A DNA stretch of 64,000 nucleotides from HK1 sp965202875 (GTDB taxonomy: Bacteria; Pseudomonadota; Gammaproteobacteria; HK1): contig OZ241870.1 in NCBI GenBank assembly GCA_965202875.1, positions 5,518,001-5,582,000 of the forward strand, read 5' to 3'. Each line of letters starts with the position of its first letter. Position 1 is the first letter of the stretch. Under the pieces are notes generated by a model that did no database searches, was not told where the DNA came from, and was given only the letters and a program-made list of their open reading frames with translations. Position numbers and translations under genes: made by a program. Of the stretch, positions 1-8,845 are shown one piece after another.

Positions 1-1659
1 CGGCCTTCCATCGGCGTCCTTCAGCTCCGGGAACCAGACCTGCGCCCGTCCCGCCGGGTCGCGTACTACGACGCCGGTGTCCCCGTTCGAGAGCCGGGTT
101 CGTGGGTCGTTGCGGGTGACGAGGATCGGCCGGCCGGGATAGAAGGCGTCGTGGACCTGCAGGTACCCGCGGGCACGCAGTCGCCGCTCCACCGAGCGGT
201 TGAAGCGCTCCGCCCCGAACGGCCCCACCCGGTGGGCGCAGAGTGTCCGGAACGACGGTAGCGGCCCGGATCCCTCCGCGGGCGGCCCGCGGAGCTTTCG
301 TGCTTCCCGTAGCGCCGGCTCGAACCAATCGTCCGCGAACCGCACCGCAAGCCGTTCGAACGCCGCCGCGTCGGGCAGGGAGCGCAGCTCGACGGCACGG
401 TCTCCCGGGTCCAGGAGCGCCGCGACCGCGGCGGCGGCGTCGCCGCGCATCACCGCGGCGGCGAGGCGCCCGATCCCGCCGCTTTCGTCGAAGCGCCAGT
501 TGCGCACGAGCTCGACCACGCACGATGAGAACGGCGACCCCCAGGGCGGTCGCCTGGCGATCCCGCTGCGCGGAATCGCGGGCGGGGAAGACGACGAAGC
601 GGGCTCACGGCCGGCTTCCCGGCTTTCTTCGGTCCCGAGCCCGGTTGTGATCTCCCCGATTCCGGCATCGGTCCTTGCGATCTCCGCTCCGATCCTTTCG
701 TCCCCGGTACCGGCCCGGCAGAGGTCCGCGAACACCGACCCCGGCTGGACCGAGGCGAGCTGCGACGCATCGCCGAGCACGACGAGCCGGGCACCGTCCG
801 GCAGCGCGCGCAGTACCTGCGCCATGAGGGACAGATCCACCATCGACCCCTCGTCGAGGATGAGCGCATCGACGGGGAGCCTCTCCCGGGTGCGGTGAAG
901 CAGCCAGCGGTGCACCGTCGTCGCCCGGGGATCGAAGTCTTCAAGGGCCGGCGCCCGGGACAGGAGCGCACGGAGTTGCCCGCGCACCGCTTCCTGGAGG
1001 CGGGCCGCCGCCTTGCCGGTCGGCGCAGCGAGCGCGATGCGGTCGGGGGCGGCAAGCCCCAGCTCGATGAGCAAGGCTACGATCGACGCTGCGGTGGTGG
1101 TTTTGCCGGTGCCGGGACCGCCCGACACCACGCAGAGCCGGCGGCACACGGCGGTCCGGGCCGCCGTGCGGGGGCGGTGGTCGGGTACGGCGCCGGCGAA
1201 GAGCCGGTCGAGCGCCGCGTCGATTCCCTCCGGTTCCGGCTCCGAGCCGTCTCCCGCGAGACGAACCAAGCCGTACGCGACCGCCAGCTCCGCCGTCCGC
1301 AGCCGTTCGAGGTAGAGCCGGCCGTGCCGGTCGAGGACGAGCGGGCGCCGCTCTCCTTCTCCGGGCCGGGCGACCATCGGACTCGCGACGAGGGCCTCGA
1401 TCCACGATTCGAGTGCAGGAAGCCGCGCCGCGCCCGCCCGCGGCCAGTCCCGGCCCGCCACCTCGGGCAACGCGAGGCAGGCGTGTCCATTCCGGGCCCA
1501 CGCACTCGCGAGCGCCGCCGCCAGCGGCAGCTCCATCCCCCCACCGCCGTCAAGCTCCGCGATCAGCCGCCCGAAGTGGAGGTCGATGTCGGCGAGGTGG
1601 CCTTCGCCGTGCAGCGTTTCCAGCGAAGGTGGTCCGTGTTCGTGCGATGGTGTCGCCAT
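1..1659 (-). CDS. recD: RecD, exodeoxyribonuclease V alpha subunit (3' end cut by window edge)
   Basis: Superfamily 1 helicase subunit of RecBCD, which unwinds double-strand ends for recombination and destroys foreign DNA. Reading the minus strand from an ATG at 1659 gives an open frame of 553 codons to the left edge. A Walker A motif GGPGTGKTTT lies near residue 180. A Walker B-like motif LDEGSMVDLSLMAQ lies near residue 265. The last visible part (NGDTGVVVRDPAGRAQVWF) matches the C-terminal 2B/SH3-like region of RecD, so roughly 50-100 residues are missing beyond the window. recB and recC would be expected upstream but are not here, because the next gene is divergent folKP. The frame has no stop, so the gene looks intact as far as seen. 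Confidence 0.9.
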   Translation of the reverse strand, partial: MATPSHEHGPPSLETLHGEGHLADIDLHFGRLIAELDGGGGMELPLAAALASAWARNGHACLALPEVAGRDWPRAGAARLPALESWIEALVASPMVARPGEGERRPLVLDRHGRLYLERLRTAELAVAYGLVRLAGDGSEPEPEGIDAALDRLFAGAVPDHRPRTAARTAVCRRLCVVSGGPGTGKTTTAASIVALLIELGLAAPDRIALAAPTGKAAARLQEAVRGQLRALLSRAPALEDFDPRATTVHRWLLHRTRERLPVDALILDEGSMVDLSLMAQVLRALPDGARLVVLGDASQLASVQPGSVFADLCRAGTGDERIGAEIARTDAGIGEITTGLGTEESREAGREPASSSSPPAIPRSGIARRPPWGSPFSSCVVELVRNWRFDESGGIGRLAAAVMRGDAAAAVAALLDPGDRAVELRSLPDAAAFERLAVRFADDWFEPALREARKLRGPPAEGSGPLPSFRTLCAHRVGPFGAERFNRSVERRLRARGYLQVHDAFYPGRPILVTRNDPRTRLSNGDTGVVVRDPAGRAQVWFPELKDADGRP

Positions 1660-2185
1660 CCTGGGATGCGAACCTGGGATGCGGGCGAGTGTACACCTTA
1701 GATCGGGATCAGGAAGCCCGTCGGTGTACCGGGTGCGCGACACACCGGCGACGCCGGGGAAAGGGCGTCCGCGTCATACCCGGCCCACCCTCGCCGCGCC
1801 GGCACGGTTTCCCTTGCGGCATCCTCCCGGTTCCACTTGAGACAGCAGGATTCCCGGCCCCAGGGGTCCGGTGTCGTCGTGTAGACTCGTACCGTGTCAA
1901 CGAGGATGGGGCGGGCGCCGGCCACGGCGCTCCTGCGCGTAGCGGTCCGTACCGGGCATCGACGCGCCGGCCGGGGTACTCCGGTGCCCAGCCAGGTGAT
2001 TCCCGTCGGGCGATGCCTGCATGGTGAGGAGTCGGGAGCCGGAAACCCGCGGCGTGGGCTCCGGCAGCTCCGGGACGGCGGGACGGCGGTCCTGCCCGGC
2101 CTGCCGGCAAGTCGTATCGAGCGCCGCAGACCGGAGCGGGGGCCGGCCCGGATCGCAAAGCCCATCGAGTGTCGGGATTCGGAGC
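1660..2185. other. Divergent intergenic region between recD and folKP
   Basis: About 525 bases with no gene that I can support. Open frames here are GC-rich shadows with no family signature. The region must hold the divergent promoters of recD and folKP, but no convincing -35/-10 pair was seen. Confidence 0.5.
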
Positions 2186-3472
2186 ATGCAGGTCTTTCTC
2201 GGGCTGGGCTCGAACCTGGGGGACAGGCGGGGCCACCTGTCGCGGGCCATTGACGCGCTCGAAGCGGAGGGACTGGCCGTCACGCGGGTGTCGCCGGTGG
2301 TCGAGTCACCCGCGCTGCTTCCCGACGATGCGCCTTCCGACTGGAACCTGCCCTTCCTCAACCTCGCGCTCGAATGCGACGTCCGGTGCTCCCCCGATCG
2401 GCTTCGGCTCCGGATCGACGCGATCCAGCGGGCGTTCGGGCGTGACGAGGGGGGATCGCGCTGGTCGCCCCGCCCCATCGACATCGACATCCTGCTGTGG
2501 GGTCGCGAGTGCATCGAGACGGAGCGGCTGATCATTCCCCACCGCGATCTGACCCGCCGTGCCTTCGTGCTGGCGCCGCTGGTGGCGCTGGCGCCGCGGC
2601 TCACGGTGCCGGGCCGGGGCGAGCGGACCATGCTCGACCATTCGATGGCGCTGGGCCGTCACATCCCGCTGTGGATGGGCATCGTCAACGTGACTCCGGA
2701 TTCGTTCTCCGACGGCGGCCGATTCTTCGACGGGTCCCGGATCGAGCAGCACGTCGCGGCCATGACGGAGGCCGGGGTTCACATCCTCGACGTGGGAGGG
2801 GAATCGACCCGGCCGGGCGCCGTACCCGTGGACCCGGCCGAGGAGTGGTCCCGGGTCGGACCGGTGCTGGAGCGGCTTGTCGAGCGGACTGCGGGACAAA
2901 GGCCGCGGCCCCTGCTGAGCCTCGACACCCGTCACGCCGAAGTGGCGGAGAAAGGTCTCGAGCTCGGCGTGGACATCATCAACGACGTCGGCGGATTGAC
3001 CTCGCCCGCCATGATTGCCTTGGCGAGAGAGAGTGGCCGGGACTGGGTGGCGATGCACCACATCACGGTTCCGGCGGACCCGCGGGCCACGCTGCCCACC
3101 GATCGCGACCCCTTCGATGCGGTGGAGCAGTGGCTGATCGCGCGGATGGAGGCGTGGGACGCGCAGGGCCTGGATCTCGGACGCATCATCTTCGACCCCG
3201 GTATCGGCTTCGGCAAGAATCGGCTGCAATCGCTACGGCTGCTGAGGCGCGCGGGCGAGTTCCGCAGTCACGGGCTGCGTGTGCTGGTGGGCCACTCGCG
3301 CAAGTCCTTCATGAAGAGCTTCTCGGGGGTGGAAGCGGGGGAGGGCGGGGACGACCTGATCACGCTCGGCGCCTCTCTCGCTCTGTGCGCCCAGGGGGTG
3401 GACGTCATCCGCGTCCACAACGTCCCGCTCCACGTCGCCGCCTACCGGGGGTGGTCGCATCTGGAGGGCTGA
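2186..3472 (+). CDS. folKP: FolK-FolP fusion: HPPK / dihydropteroate synthase
   Basis: Bifunctional enzyme for two consecutive folate steps: pyrophosphorylation of 6-hydroxymethyl-dihydropterin (HPPK), then condensation with p-aminobenzoate (DHPS). The protein is 428 residues from ATG 2186 (MQVFLGLGSNLGDRRGHL). HPPK fills residues 1 to about 150, with the metal/ATP motif RWSPRPIDIDILLWG near residue 100. DHPS follows from about residue 160: GIVNVTPDSFSDGG, DVGGESTRPGA, SLDTRHAEVAEKG, INDVGG, FDPGIGFGK and VGHSRKSF are all present. The frame extends upstream to 2021, but those 55 codons show no family similarity. In many proteobacteria folK and folP are separate genes; the fused order HPPK-DHPS is known from other lineages. 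The neighbouring minus-strand genes are also pterin-related. Confidence 0.93.
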   Translation: MQVFLGLGSNLGDRRGHLSRAIDALEAEGLAVTRVSPVVESPALLPDDAPSDWNLPFLNLALECDVRCSPDRLRLRIDAIQRAFGRDEGGSRWSPRPIDIDILLWGRECIETERLIIPHRDLTRRAFVLAPLVALAPRLTVPGRGERTMLDHSMALGRHIPLWMGIVNVTPDSFSDGGRFFDGSRIEQHVAAMTEAGVHILDVGGESTRPGAVPVDPAEEWSRVGPVLERLVERTAGQRPRPLLSLDTRHAEVAEKGLELGVDIINDVGGLTSPAMIALARESGRDWVAMHHITVPADPRATLPTDRDPFDAVEQWLIARMEAWDAQGLDLGRIIFDPGIGFGKNRLQSLRLLRRAGEFRSHGLRVLVGHSRKSFMKSFSGVEAGEGGDDLITLGASLALCAQGVDVIRVHNVPLHVAAYRGWSHLEG

Positions 3473-3751
3473 GACTCCGTCGTGTCCGCCCGGGATGATC
3501 TCCGCCGGCAGATGTTCCTGAAGCCGGTGCGCCGTCCCCCAGTGCCCTTTTTTGCGTGAGTCCCGCACTCTTCGTGCCGCCGGACGGCGAGTCCGGTCGT
3601 TCAGACCGCCCACCCGACCGAAGGCGCGTACCCGGAACTGCGGCAAGTGCAACAATGATCCCGGCGCACTGCCCGCCCGTTCGGATGCGAGCAAGCGGGT
3701 GTTCCAGCGGCGCAATGACCCCGGCACAATCACCTTGGCGCCCGCCGCCCG

Positions 3752-4441
3752 CTACGCGGAGAGCCCATCGCCGCGATAGCCGGCAATCCGATCCACCAGC
3801 CATTGCCATGCCTCCCGCTCGCGGGGACCGGCGGTCTTCTCGACGGCGATGTGCAGGTAGTCCATCTCCCGTTCGATCTTCTCCGCCGGCAGCATGTGGA
3901 GCCGGCTCACCGGTATCGCGGTTTCGATCACCGCCGCTTGTGCGCGGTTGAATCCTTCGAATGCGGCGTGCGTTTCGCGCGCCAGCGCCCGGCAGTAGAT
4001 GCGGGGGCGCAGCTCGTCCTCCTTCCATCGGGCCACTTCGACCTCCACGTGGGCGAGTGCGACGCAGAGCCGCACGCCGGAAACCACGCCGGCCGGAACC
4101 GTCGGCCATTGCCGGCGCCCGCTCAGGTCGGGCCGCCGGCCCGCCGTGCCGAAGAACTCGGGAAGATCCTTCAGGTCCTTGGGGCCACGCTCCACCGGCA
4201 CCCCGTAGACTTGCGAGAGCGCCTCGACGTCGCCGCCGCACAGCCCCGGCACGACGATCCGGTGAACGTCCTCCGGCGCCCGCAGGCGGCGCCGGATCAT
4301 GTCCGCCGTCATCAGGCCCGCCACCTGCAGGCCCAGCTCGTGCACGCGCCAGGAGAAGCGCCTCTTCTTCAGGCCCTCGATCTCCCGGCACAGGCTGTCG
4401 TGCGCGAGGCGGCCGGTGAGGAAGAGGATGCGCTCGTCCAT
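3752..4441 (-). CDS. DUF6513 / DUF447 C-terminal chimera, pterin (methanopterin?) cluster protein
   Basis: 229 residues of unknown biochemical role. Residues 1 to about 100 match DUF6513, the N-terminal domain of archaeal-type dihydropteroate-synthase-like proteins linked to methanopterin synthesis (note ILFLTGRLAHDSL, VVPGLCGGD, VERGPKDLKDLPEFFG). The rest matches the end of DUF447 proteins (GFNRAQAAVIETAI, SRLHMLP, AVEKTAGPREREAW). The DHPS barrel that normally follows DUF6513 and the FMN-binding barrel that normally opens DUF447 are both missing. The gene therefore looks like an in-frame deletion fusion of two neighbours. Its ATG directly abuts the stop codon of the upstream pterin dehydratase gene, which suggests translational coupling. 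Family recognition is from memory and should be treated as moderate. Confidence 0.6.
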   Translation of the reverse strand: MDERILFLTGRLAHDSLCREIEGLKKRRFSWRVHELGLQVAGLMTADMIRRRLRAPEDVHRIVVPGLCGGDVEALSQVYGVPVERGPKDLKDLPEFFGTAGRRPDLSGRRQWPTVPAGVVSGVRLCVALAHVEVEVARWKEDELRPRIYCRALARETHAAFEGFNRAQAAVIETAIPVSRLHMLPAEKIEREMDYLHIAVEKTAGPREREAWQWLVDRIAGYRGDGLSA

Positions 4442-4822
4442 TCAGTCGTACTTGACGTAGCGGAACCTCTGATCCTTGGGCGTCCCCTCCAGCGCGCCGC
4501 CGGCTTCGCCCGGCTGCCAGTGGACGAACTCCTCGATCTTCCGCGCCAGCTCGAAGTCCTTGTCGGTCACGCCCTTGGCCGCGTGGTTCATGAGCTTGAC
4601 GATGACGAAGGCATAGGAGGCGGTGATGTCGGGATGGTGCCAGGCGGCTTCCGCGAGATGGCCGACGGCGTTGATCACCATCAGGGTTCCCTTCCAGCCG
4701 CCGGTCCGGTACCGGCGCCTGATCCAGCCGTTCTCGTAGTACCAGTGCGGCAGCTCGGCTTCGAGCTTCGCCCGGATTTCTTCTTCGCCGTAGGTCTGAT
4801 CTTCTCGCCGGTCGCCGGTCAT
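4442..4822 (-). CDS. Pterin-4a-carbinolamine dehydratase (PCD family)
   Basis: 126 residues. The family dehydrates 4a-hydroxytetrahydropterins and acts in tetrahydropterin recycling; a pcd gene also occurs in methanopterin clusters of methylotrophs. The core is typical: a two-helix/four-strand fold with WIRRRYRTGGWKGTLMVINA, then HLAEAAWHHPDITASYAFV, with the conserved His-His-Pro, and KLMNHAAKGVTDKDFELARKI. The ATG at 4822 is chosen because AAGGA lies seven bases upstream; a second ATG at 4840 would add six residues. The frame continues upstream but there encodes repeat-derived sequence. The stop is immediately followed by the ATG of the DUF6513/DUF447 gene, so the two form an operon. Confidence 0.88.
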   Translation of the reverse strand: MTGDRREDQTYGEEEIRAKLEAELPHWYYENGWIRRRYRTGGWKGTLMVINAVGHLAEAAWHHPDITASYAFVIVKLMNHAAKGVTDKDFELARKIEEFVHWQPGEAGGALEGTPKDQRFRYVKYD

Positions 4823-4994
4823 GGCGGTGTCCTTCTTCATCGACGGGTTCAAGGCGGAGTGTAAACTGACGGCGTCACCGGAACCGGGGAGCGGGCCGGG
4901 TCCGGCGCTTTGCCCGGGAACCGGGCTGTCCGGTGGCAAGGACTCTCTCGCCGGCTTGCGGCCATGGAGCGGAACGGATGTCCGCAAAAACCCG

Positions 4995-5152
4995 GCGGGG
5001 AGCACGCCCACGCTCCCAGAGGAGCGGCATCCATCGTCCATCGCCCACGTGAAGCAGCTTTGACCCAATCCGGCGATTCGATACGGGTGGGACGCCCGCG
5101 CTCCCAGAAAGAGGCCCTTCGTCGGCGGGCGGGACGCCCGCGCTCCCCACGG
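4995..5152. repeat. Cluster of GC-rich palindromic repeats in the pcd-ribD-like divergent region
   Basis: The 350-base gap between the divergent pcd and ribD-like genes (4823-5172) holds three copies of an element with core GGGACGCCCGCGCTCCCAG, at about 4995-5027 (degenerate), 5085-5110 and 5126-5152. GCGGG and CCCGC arms let each copy fold. The same element recurs near murA and downstream of the OLD gene. It explains why spurious frames here encode strings such as GVPPADEG. Confidence 0.75.
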
Positions 5153-5172
5153 GGCGGCATCCCCCACCCTCG

Positions 5173-6051
5173 ATGATCGCCCGCGTGAAACCTCCGAACC
5201 AGGCCGGAGCAGCGTTGCCGCCGGCGCCCCGCGAGGTGGTCCGGCTTTTCCCCCTGCCGGCGCGCAGGCGGCGGCTCGAAGGGCTCTACCTGTGCGAAAG
5301 CCTGCCTCCGCCCGCGGCCTGCACGCCGGCGCTGGTCTACGCGAACTTCGTCACCAGCCTGGACGGCCGCATCGCGGTGACGGATGCCGGCGGCGTGTCA
5401 CGCCTGCCCGAGGGGCTGACCAACCCGCGGGACTGGCGGCTGTTCCAGGAGCTGCAGGCGCACGCCGACTGCCTCGTGACCCACGGCGGCTATCTGCGGG
5501 CGTTTGCCTCCGGGGTCCTCGGAAACGTGCTGCAGGTGGGCCTCGACGTCGGCGGCCAGGACATCGCGCGCTGGCGGGCCGAGCGGGGCATGGATGCGCA
5601 ACCCGCGGTGGCCGTTCTGAGCGCGAGTCTCGAGCTGGCCATCCCGGATCCGCTGGCCGCACACCGGCGGGCGGTCTACGTCCTGACGACCGCGGCGGCT
5701 CCTCGTGCGCGTATCATGGAGTTGAGCAAGGCCGGATTCGAGGTCGTGGTCACCGGGCCCGGGCCGTGGGTGCGCAGCCGGGATGCGGTCGATGTCCTCG
5801 CCGAACGCGGCTATCGAAGACTCTACCTGCAAACGGGGCCGAGGATGCTGGAGACCGCGCTCCGCGACGGTGTGCTTTCACGGCTGTACCTGACCATCCG
5901 TCACCGGGTGGTAGGCGGCGAGCGCTTCGACACCATGCTGCACGGGGGATTGCTCGGCGAGGCGGGCATGGTCCGCCTTGTCGCCTTGTACCTCGACGAA
6001 GCCGCGGGCGGGGACTGCGGGCAGTTCTTCGCGTGCTTCGAGGTCGGATGA
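5173..6051 (+). CDS. RibD C-terminal-type (DHFR-fold) pyrimidine/pterin reductase
   Basis: 292 residues with the reductase domain of RibD but no deaminase domain. Known members reduce riboflavin precursors or pterins with NAD(P)H. Visible motifs are YANFVTSLDGRIAV near residue 57, the substrate-loop region GGVSRLPEGLTNPRDWRLF, and the NADPH-binding part YLQTGPRMLETALRDGVLSRLYL near residue 220. The terminal GG pattern of VVGGERF follows. It faces away from a pterin dehydratase gene and lies near folKP, so a dihydropterin or dihydromethanopterin reductase role is a reasonable inference; a riboflavin-pathway reductase is the alternative. The ATG at 5173 is the only reasonable start, and no strong ribosome-binding site precedes it. 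Confidence 0.75.
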   Translation: MIARVKPPNQAGAALPPAPREVVRLFPLPARRRRLEGLYLCESLPPPAACTPALVYANFVTSLDGRIAVTDAGGVSRLPEGLTNPRDWRLFQELQAHADCLVTHGGYLRAFASGVLGNVLQVGLDVGGQDIARWRAERGMDAQPAVAVLSASLELAIPDPLAAHRRAVYVLTTAAAPRARIMELSKAGFEVVVTGPGPWVRSRDAVDVLAERGYRRLYLQTGPRMLETALRDGVLSRLYLTIRHRVVGGERFDTMLHGGLLGEAGMVRLVALYLDEAAGGDCGQFFACFEVG

Positions 6052-6099
6052 GGCCGGAGAGGGCGCCTCGGGCGTGGCGGGATCGATGGATCCGCCCGC

Positions 6100-6924
6100 T
6101 CATCGTCTCTCCGCGGATTCCAGCACGACGACACGATCACCGACCCGGATCGCCCCGGTGCCGCGCGGCACCAGGTACTGGCCGAGGAACACCCCCCCGG
6201 TGGCGCGGCGGCGGTAGCGGGCAAGGGTGCGCATCGGTTCACGCCGCGGGTCGGGGATGCCGGTGTCCGGATCGATGGCCGGCAGCCCGCAACGCTCGCA
6301 ATTCTCCACCCCTTCGAATTCCACCCAACCGATGCGCACGCGCCGCCAGTGGTCCTCCGCGTGCGGCGGGCCGCCGCCCACCACGAGGTTGGGCCGGAAC
6401 CGGCGCATCGACACCGGCGCCGGCGTGCGGGTGTTCAAGTCGTCGAGCGAGCTCCGGGAGATGACGAGCACCGGATAGGCGTCGACGAAACCCATTTCGT
6501 CTCCGGGGCGCGTGCGTTCCGGATCGGTCGGGCGTTTGCCGCGCTCGTCCATCGCGACGAGCCGCACCGGCTTGTCGATCACGCCGGACATCCAGTGCGC
6601 AGCGGCGTCGCCGGCATCGAGGGCGTCGCACGCCTCTCCCCGGATCCGGACCCTTGGCGCGCGTGTGGCGGCGGCCGGGTGAGGCACGGACAAGGGCTCC
6701 CGGCCTTGCATCTCCAGCCTCAGACCGTCATCGGTCGTCTCGGCCCGCACTCGGAGGAGTTGCGGTCGATCGCGGGCGGTGACGCCTGCGCCATCGGCGT
6801 CCACCACCATCCAGCGGCGGTCGCCGCGCAGGCCGCGCCGCTCCACGACGCTCGCGGCGAGATCCACCCCGGCGCCGGACTTCAGGGGAAAGATCGTGAT
6901 TCCCGAGAGGACGAGGTCATCCAT
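6100..6924 (-). CDS. MOSC-domain protein (YcbX/mARC type)
   Basis: 274 residues. MOSC N-terminal beta barrel at residues 1 to about 115 (ITIFPLKSGAGVDLAASVVERRG, GDRRWMVVD), then the MOSC domain with FVDAYPVLVISRSSLDDLN, RRFRPNLVV, and the molybdenum-cofactor-ligand motif NCERCGLPAIDPDTG. YcbX/mARC proteins carry molybdenum cofactor and reduce N-hydroxylated compounds; here no ferredoxin domain is attached. Its ATG overlaps the end of the nudF-like gene by eight bases, so the two are likely cotranscribed and coupled. Confidence 0.87.
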   Translation of the reverse strand: MDDLVLSGITIFPLKSGAGVDLAASVVERRGLRGDRRWMVVDADGAGVTARDRPQLLRVRAETTDDGLRLEMQGREPLSVPHPAAATRAPRVRIRGEACDALDAGDAAAHWMSGVIDKPVRLVAMDERGKRPTDPERTRPGDEMGFVDAYPVLVISRSSLDDLNTRTPAPVSMRRFRPNLVVGGGPPHAEDHWRRVRIGWVEFEGVENCERCGLPAIDPDTGIPDPRREPMRTLARYRRRATGGVFLGQYLVPRGTGAIRVGDRVVVLESAERR

Positions 6925-7537
6925 CGTGGTGTTCCGCCAGCCATCGCGCCTTCAGGGAAGGGTAATGACGCGCGAGCCACTGTAGCGCGATGATCGTCTT
7001 GGCGTTGACGATCCTGCCCTCGTCGAGCAGCGCCACCGCCTCTTCGACCGATGCCACCGTGGCCCGGATGTCTTCTCCCTCCGCGGCCAGTCCGTGCAGG
7101 CCGCCGGCGCCCTCGCTGTCCACCCGCCCGCAGAAAAGCCGCACCGTCTCGGTGGTCGCGCCGGGGCTCGTGAGGAACGAAGCGATGGGGACGAGATCGG
7201 TGACGACACAGCCTGCTTCCTCGTGCGCCTCGCGCCGCGCCACCCCTTCAGGGGTCTCCCCCGGCTCGATGATTCCGGCCACGCACTCCAGGAGCCACGG
7301 CTCCCGGCCCGCGGCCCAGGCGCCGGGACGGAACTGCTCGATGAGGACGACACGGTCCCGGACGGGGTCCACGGGAAGCACTGCGGCCACCCTGCCGCGC
7401 TCGAGGATCTCCCGCGTGACCACCGGCCCGACGCCGCCCGCGAACCGCCGGTGGCGCAGGCGGTAGCGGTCAAGGCGGAAGCAGCCGTCGTAGACGACTT
7501 CCCTCCCGATCAGATCAACGTCTTCGTCCTCGGCCAT
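6917..7537 (-). CDS. nudF: NUDIX hydrolase, ADP-ribose pyrophosphatase type
   Basis: 206 residues, the usual NudF length. It hydrolyses ADP-ribose and related nucleoside diphosphate derivatives. The Nudix box is complete: GIIEPGETPEGVARREAHEE followed by AG, with the REAHEE catalytic core near residue 115. N-terminal features match the family (REVVYDGCFRLDRYRLRH, VLIEQFRPGAW). ATG 7537 is preferred over the upstream ATG 7579 or TTG 7585 because GGAGG lies five bases upstream of it. It overlaps the MOSC gene. Confidence 0.88.
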   Translation of the reverse strand: MAEDEDVDLIGREVVYDGCFRLDRYRLRHRRFAGGVGPVVTREILERGRVAAVLPVDPVRDRVVLIEQFRPGAWAAGREPWLLECVAGIIEPGETPEGVARREAHEEAGCVVTDLVPIASFLTSPGATTETVRLFCGRVDSEGAGGLHGLAAEGEDIRATVASVEEAVALLDEGRIVNAKTIIALQWLARHYPSLKARWLAEHHDG

Positions 7538-7795
7538 CCCGACCTCCGGCGCTTCCGCGTTCCGGCTCCGACGAGGCATCGTCAAGAGGCATTGTACGGC
7601 GTGCGCCGGCCCGGAAGCAGAATCTCGGCGGGCCGGCCCCGTCGTCCTGACCCGTCGTCGGGCGTGACGATGGTCCCACCGATCACGCCTTGAACGGTGC
7701 CCCGGGGGTGCGGGCCAGGCCGGGGCCGATTCGCACGATGGCCCCGCGCGAGGATCGGAAGGCGCGCCGGCGGCGCTCTGCTACCATCGCGCGCC

Positions 7796-8845
7796 GTGCG
7801 CGTCTCCGACTTCGCATTCGATCTGCCCTCCGAGCTGATCGCCCAGCACCCGGCGCGGCGCCGCCGCGACAGCCGGCTGCTGGTCCTGGACGCGGCCTCG
7901 GCGGGGATCGCCCACCGGATGTTTCCCGATCTCATCGACTACCTGGACTCCGCCGACCTCGTCGTCGTGAACGATACGCGGGTGATCCGGGGCCGGTGTT
8001 TCGCGACCAGGCCGACCGGCGGCCGGGTCGAAATCCTGGTCGAGCGCATCCTCGCGCCCGACCGGGTGCTCGCCTGGCTGCGGGCAAGCGGAAAGGTCAG
8101 GAACGGCGTCCTCCTCTCGGTGGACCGCGACCACGGCTTCGTGGTGCGGTCCCGGTGCGGCGAGCGGTTCGAGCTGGAGTTCGCCGGGGCGGGCGGGATC
8201 GCGCAGTTCCTGGAGCGGGCCGGCGCCGTGCCGCTTCCCCCCTATATCCGCCGGGAGGCGGACGATCGGGACACCGAGCGCTACCAGACGGTGTATGCGC
8301 GCCGTCCGGGGGCGGTCGCCGCGCCCACCGCCGGCCTGCACTTCGACGAGGCGCTGCTCGCGGCGATCGAGGCGCGCGGCGTCGAGGTCGCGCGCGTCAC
8401 CCTGCACGTCGGCGCGGGGACCTTCGTTCCGCTCCGTGGCGAGGTGGTGGAATCACACACCCTGCATCGCGAATGGCTGGAGGTTCCGGCCACGACGTGC
8501 GAGGCGGTGGCGCGGGTGCGGGCGCGTGGCGGGCGGGTGGTGGGCGTCGGCACCACGACCCTGCGGGCGCTGGAGAGCGCCGCGGCCGGCGGGACGCTCC
8601 GGCCGATGCGGGGAGAAACGACGCTGTTCGTCTATCCGGGATACAGGTTCCGTTGTGTGGACGTGCTGGTGACCAACTTCCATCTCCCGCGCTCCTCGCT
8701 GCTCCTTCTGGTCTGCGCGTTCGGCGGCACCGATGCGGTGCTCGGCGCGTACCGGGAGGCGATGGCCCGGGGCTACCGCTTCTACAGCTACGGCGACGCC
8801 ATGCTGATCGAACGGGCAGGGGCCCGGGTCCGGGCTGCCCCGTGA
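7796..8845 (+). CDS. queA: S-adenosylmethionine:tRNA ribosyltransferase-isomerase
   Basis: 349 residues. It transfers and isomerises the ribosyl part of SAM onto preQ1 in tRNA, the penultimate queuosine step. It starts at a GTG (7796; VRVSDFAFDLPSELIAQHPA), which aligns with the family start; the frame runs further upstream but without similarity. Conserved blocks seen: LVVVNDTRVI, PLPPYIRR, RYQTVYA, the PTAGLHFDEALL signature, LHVGAGTFVPLR, and VTNFHLPRSSLLLLV. Its TGA overlaps the GTG of tgt, so queA-tgt-yajC-secDF form the familiar operon. Confidence 0.95.
   Translation: MRVSDFAFDLPSELIAQHPARRRRDSRLLVLDAASAGIAHRMFPDLIDYLDSADLVVVNDTRVIRGRCFATRPTGGRVEILVERILAPDRVLAWLRASGKVRNGVLLSVDRDHGFVVRSRCGERFELEFAGAGGIAQFLERAGAVPLPPYIRREADDRDTERYQTVYARRPGAVAAPTAGLHFDEALLAAIEARGVEVARVTLHVGAGTFVPLRGEVVESHTLHREWLEVPATTCEAVARVRARGGRVVGVGTTTLRALESAAAGGTLRPMRGETTLFVYPGYRFRCVDVLVTNFHLPRSSLLLLVCAFGGTDAVLGAYREAMARGYRFYSYGDAMLIERAGARVRAAP

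Noticed and set aside
7538..7585. Upstream TTG/ATG starts for the NUDIX gene
   Set aside because: The internal ATG 7537 has an ideal GGAGG and gives the normal family length.
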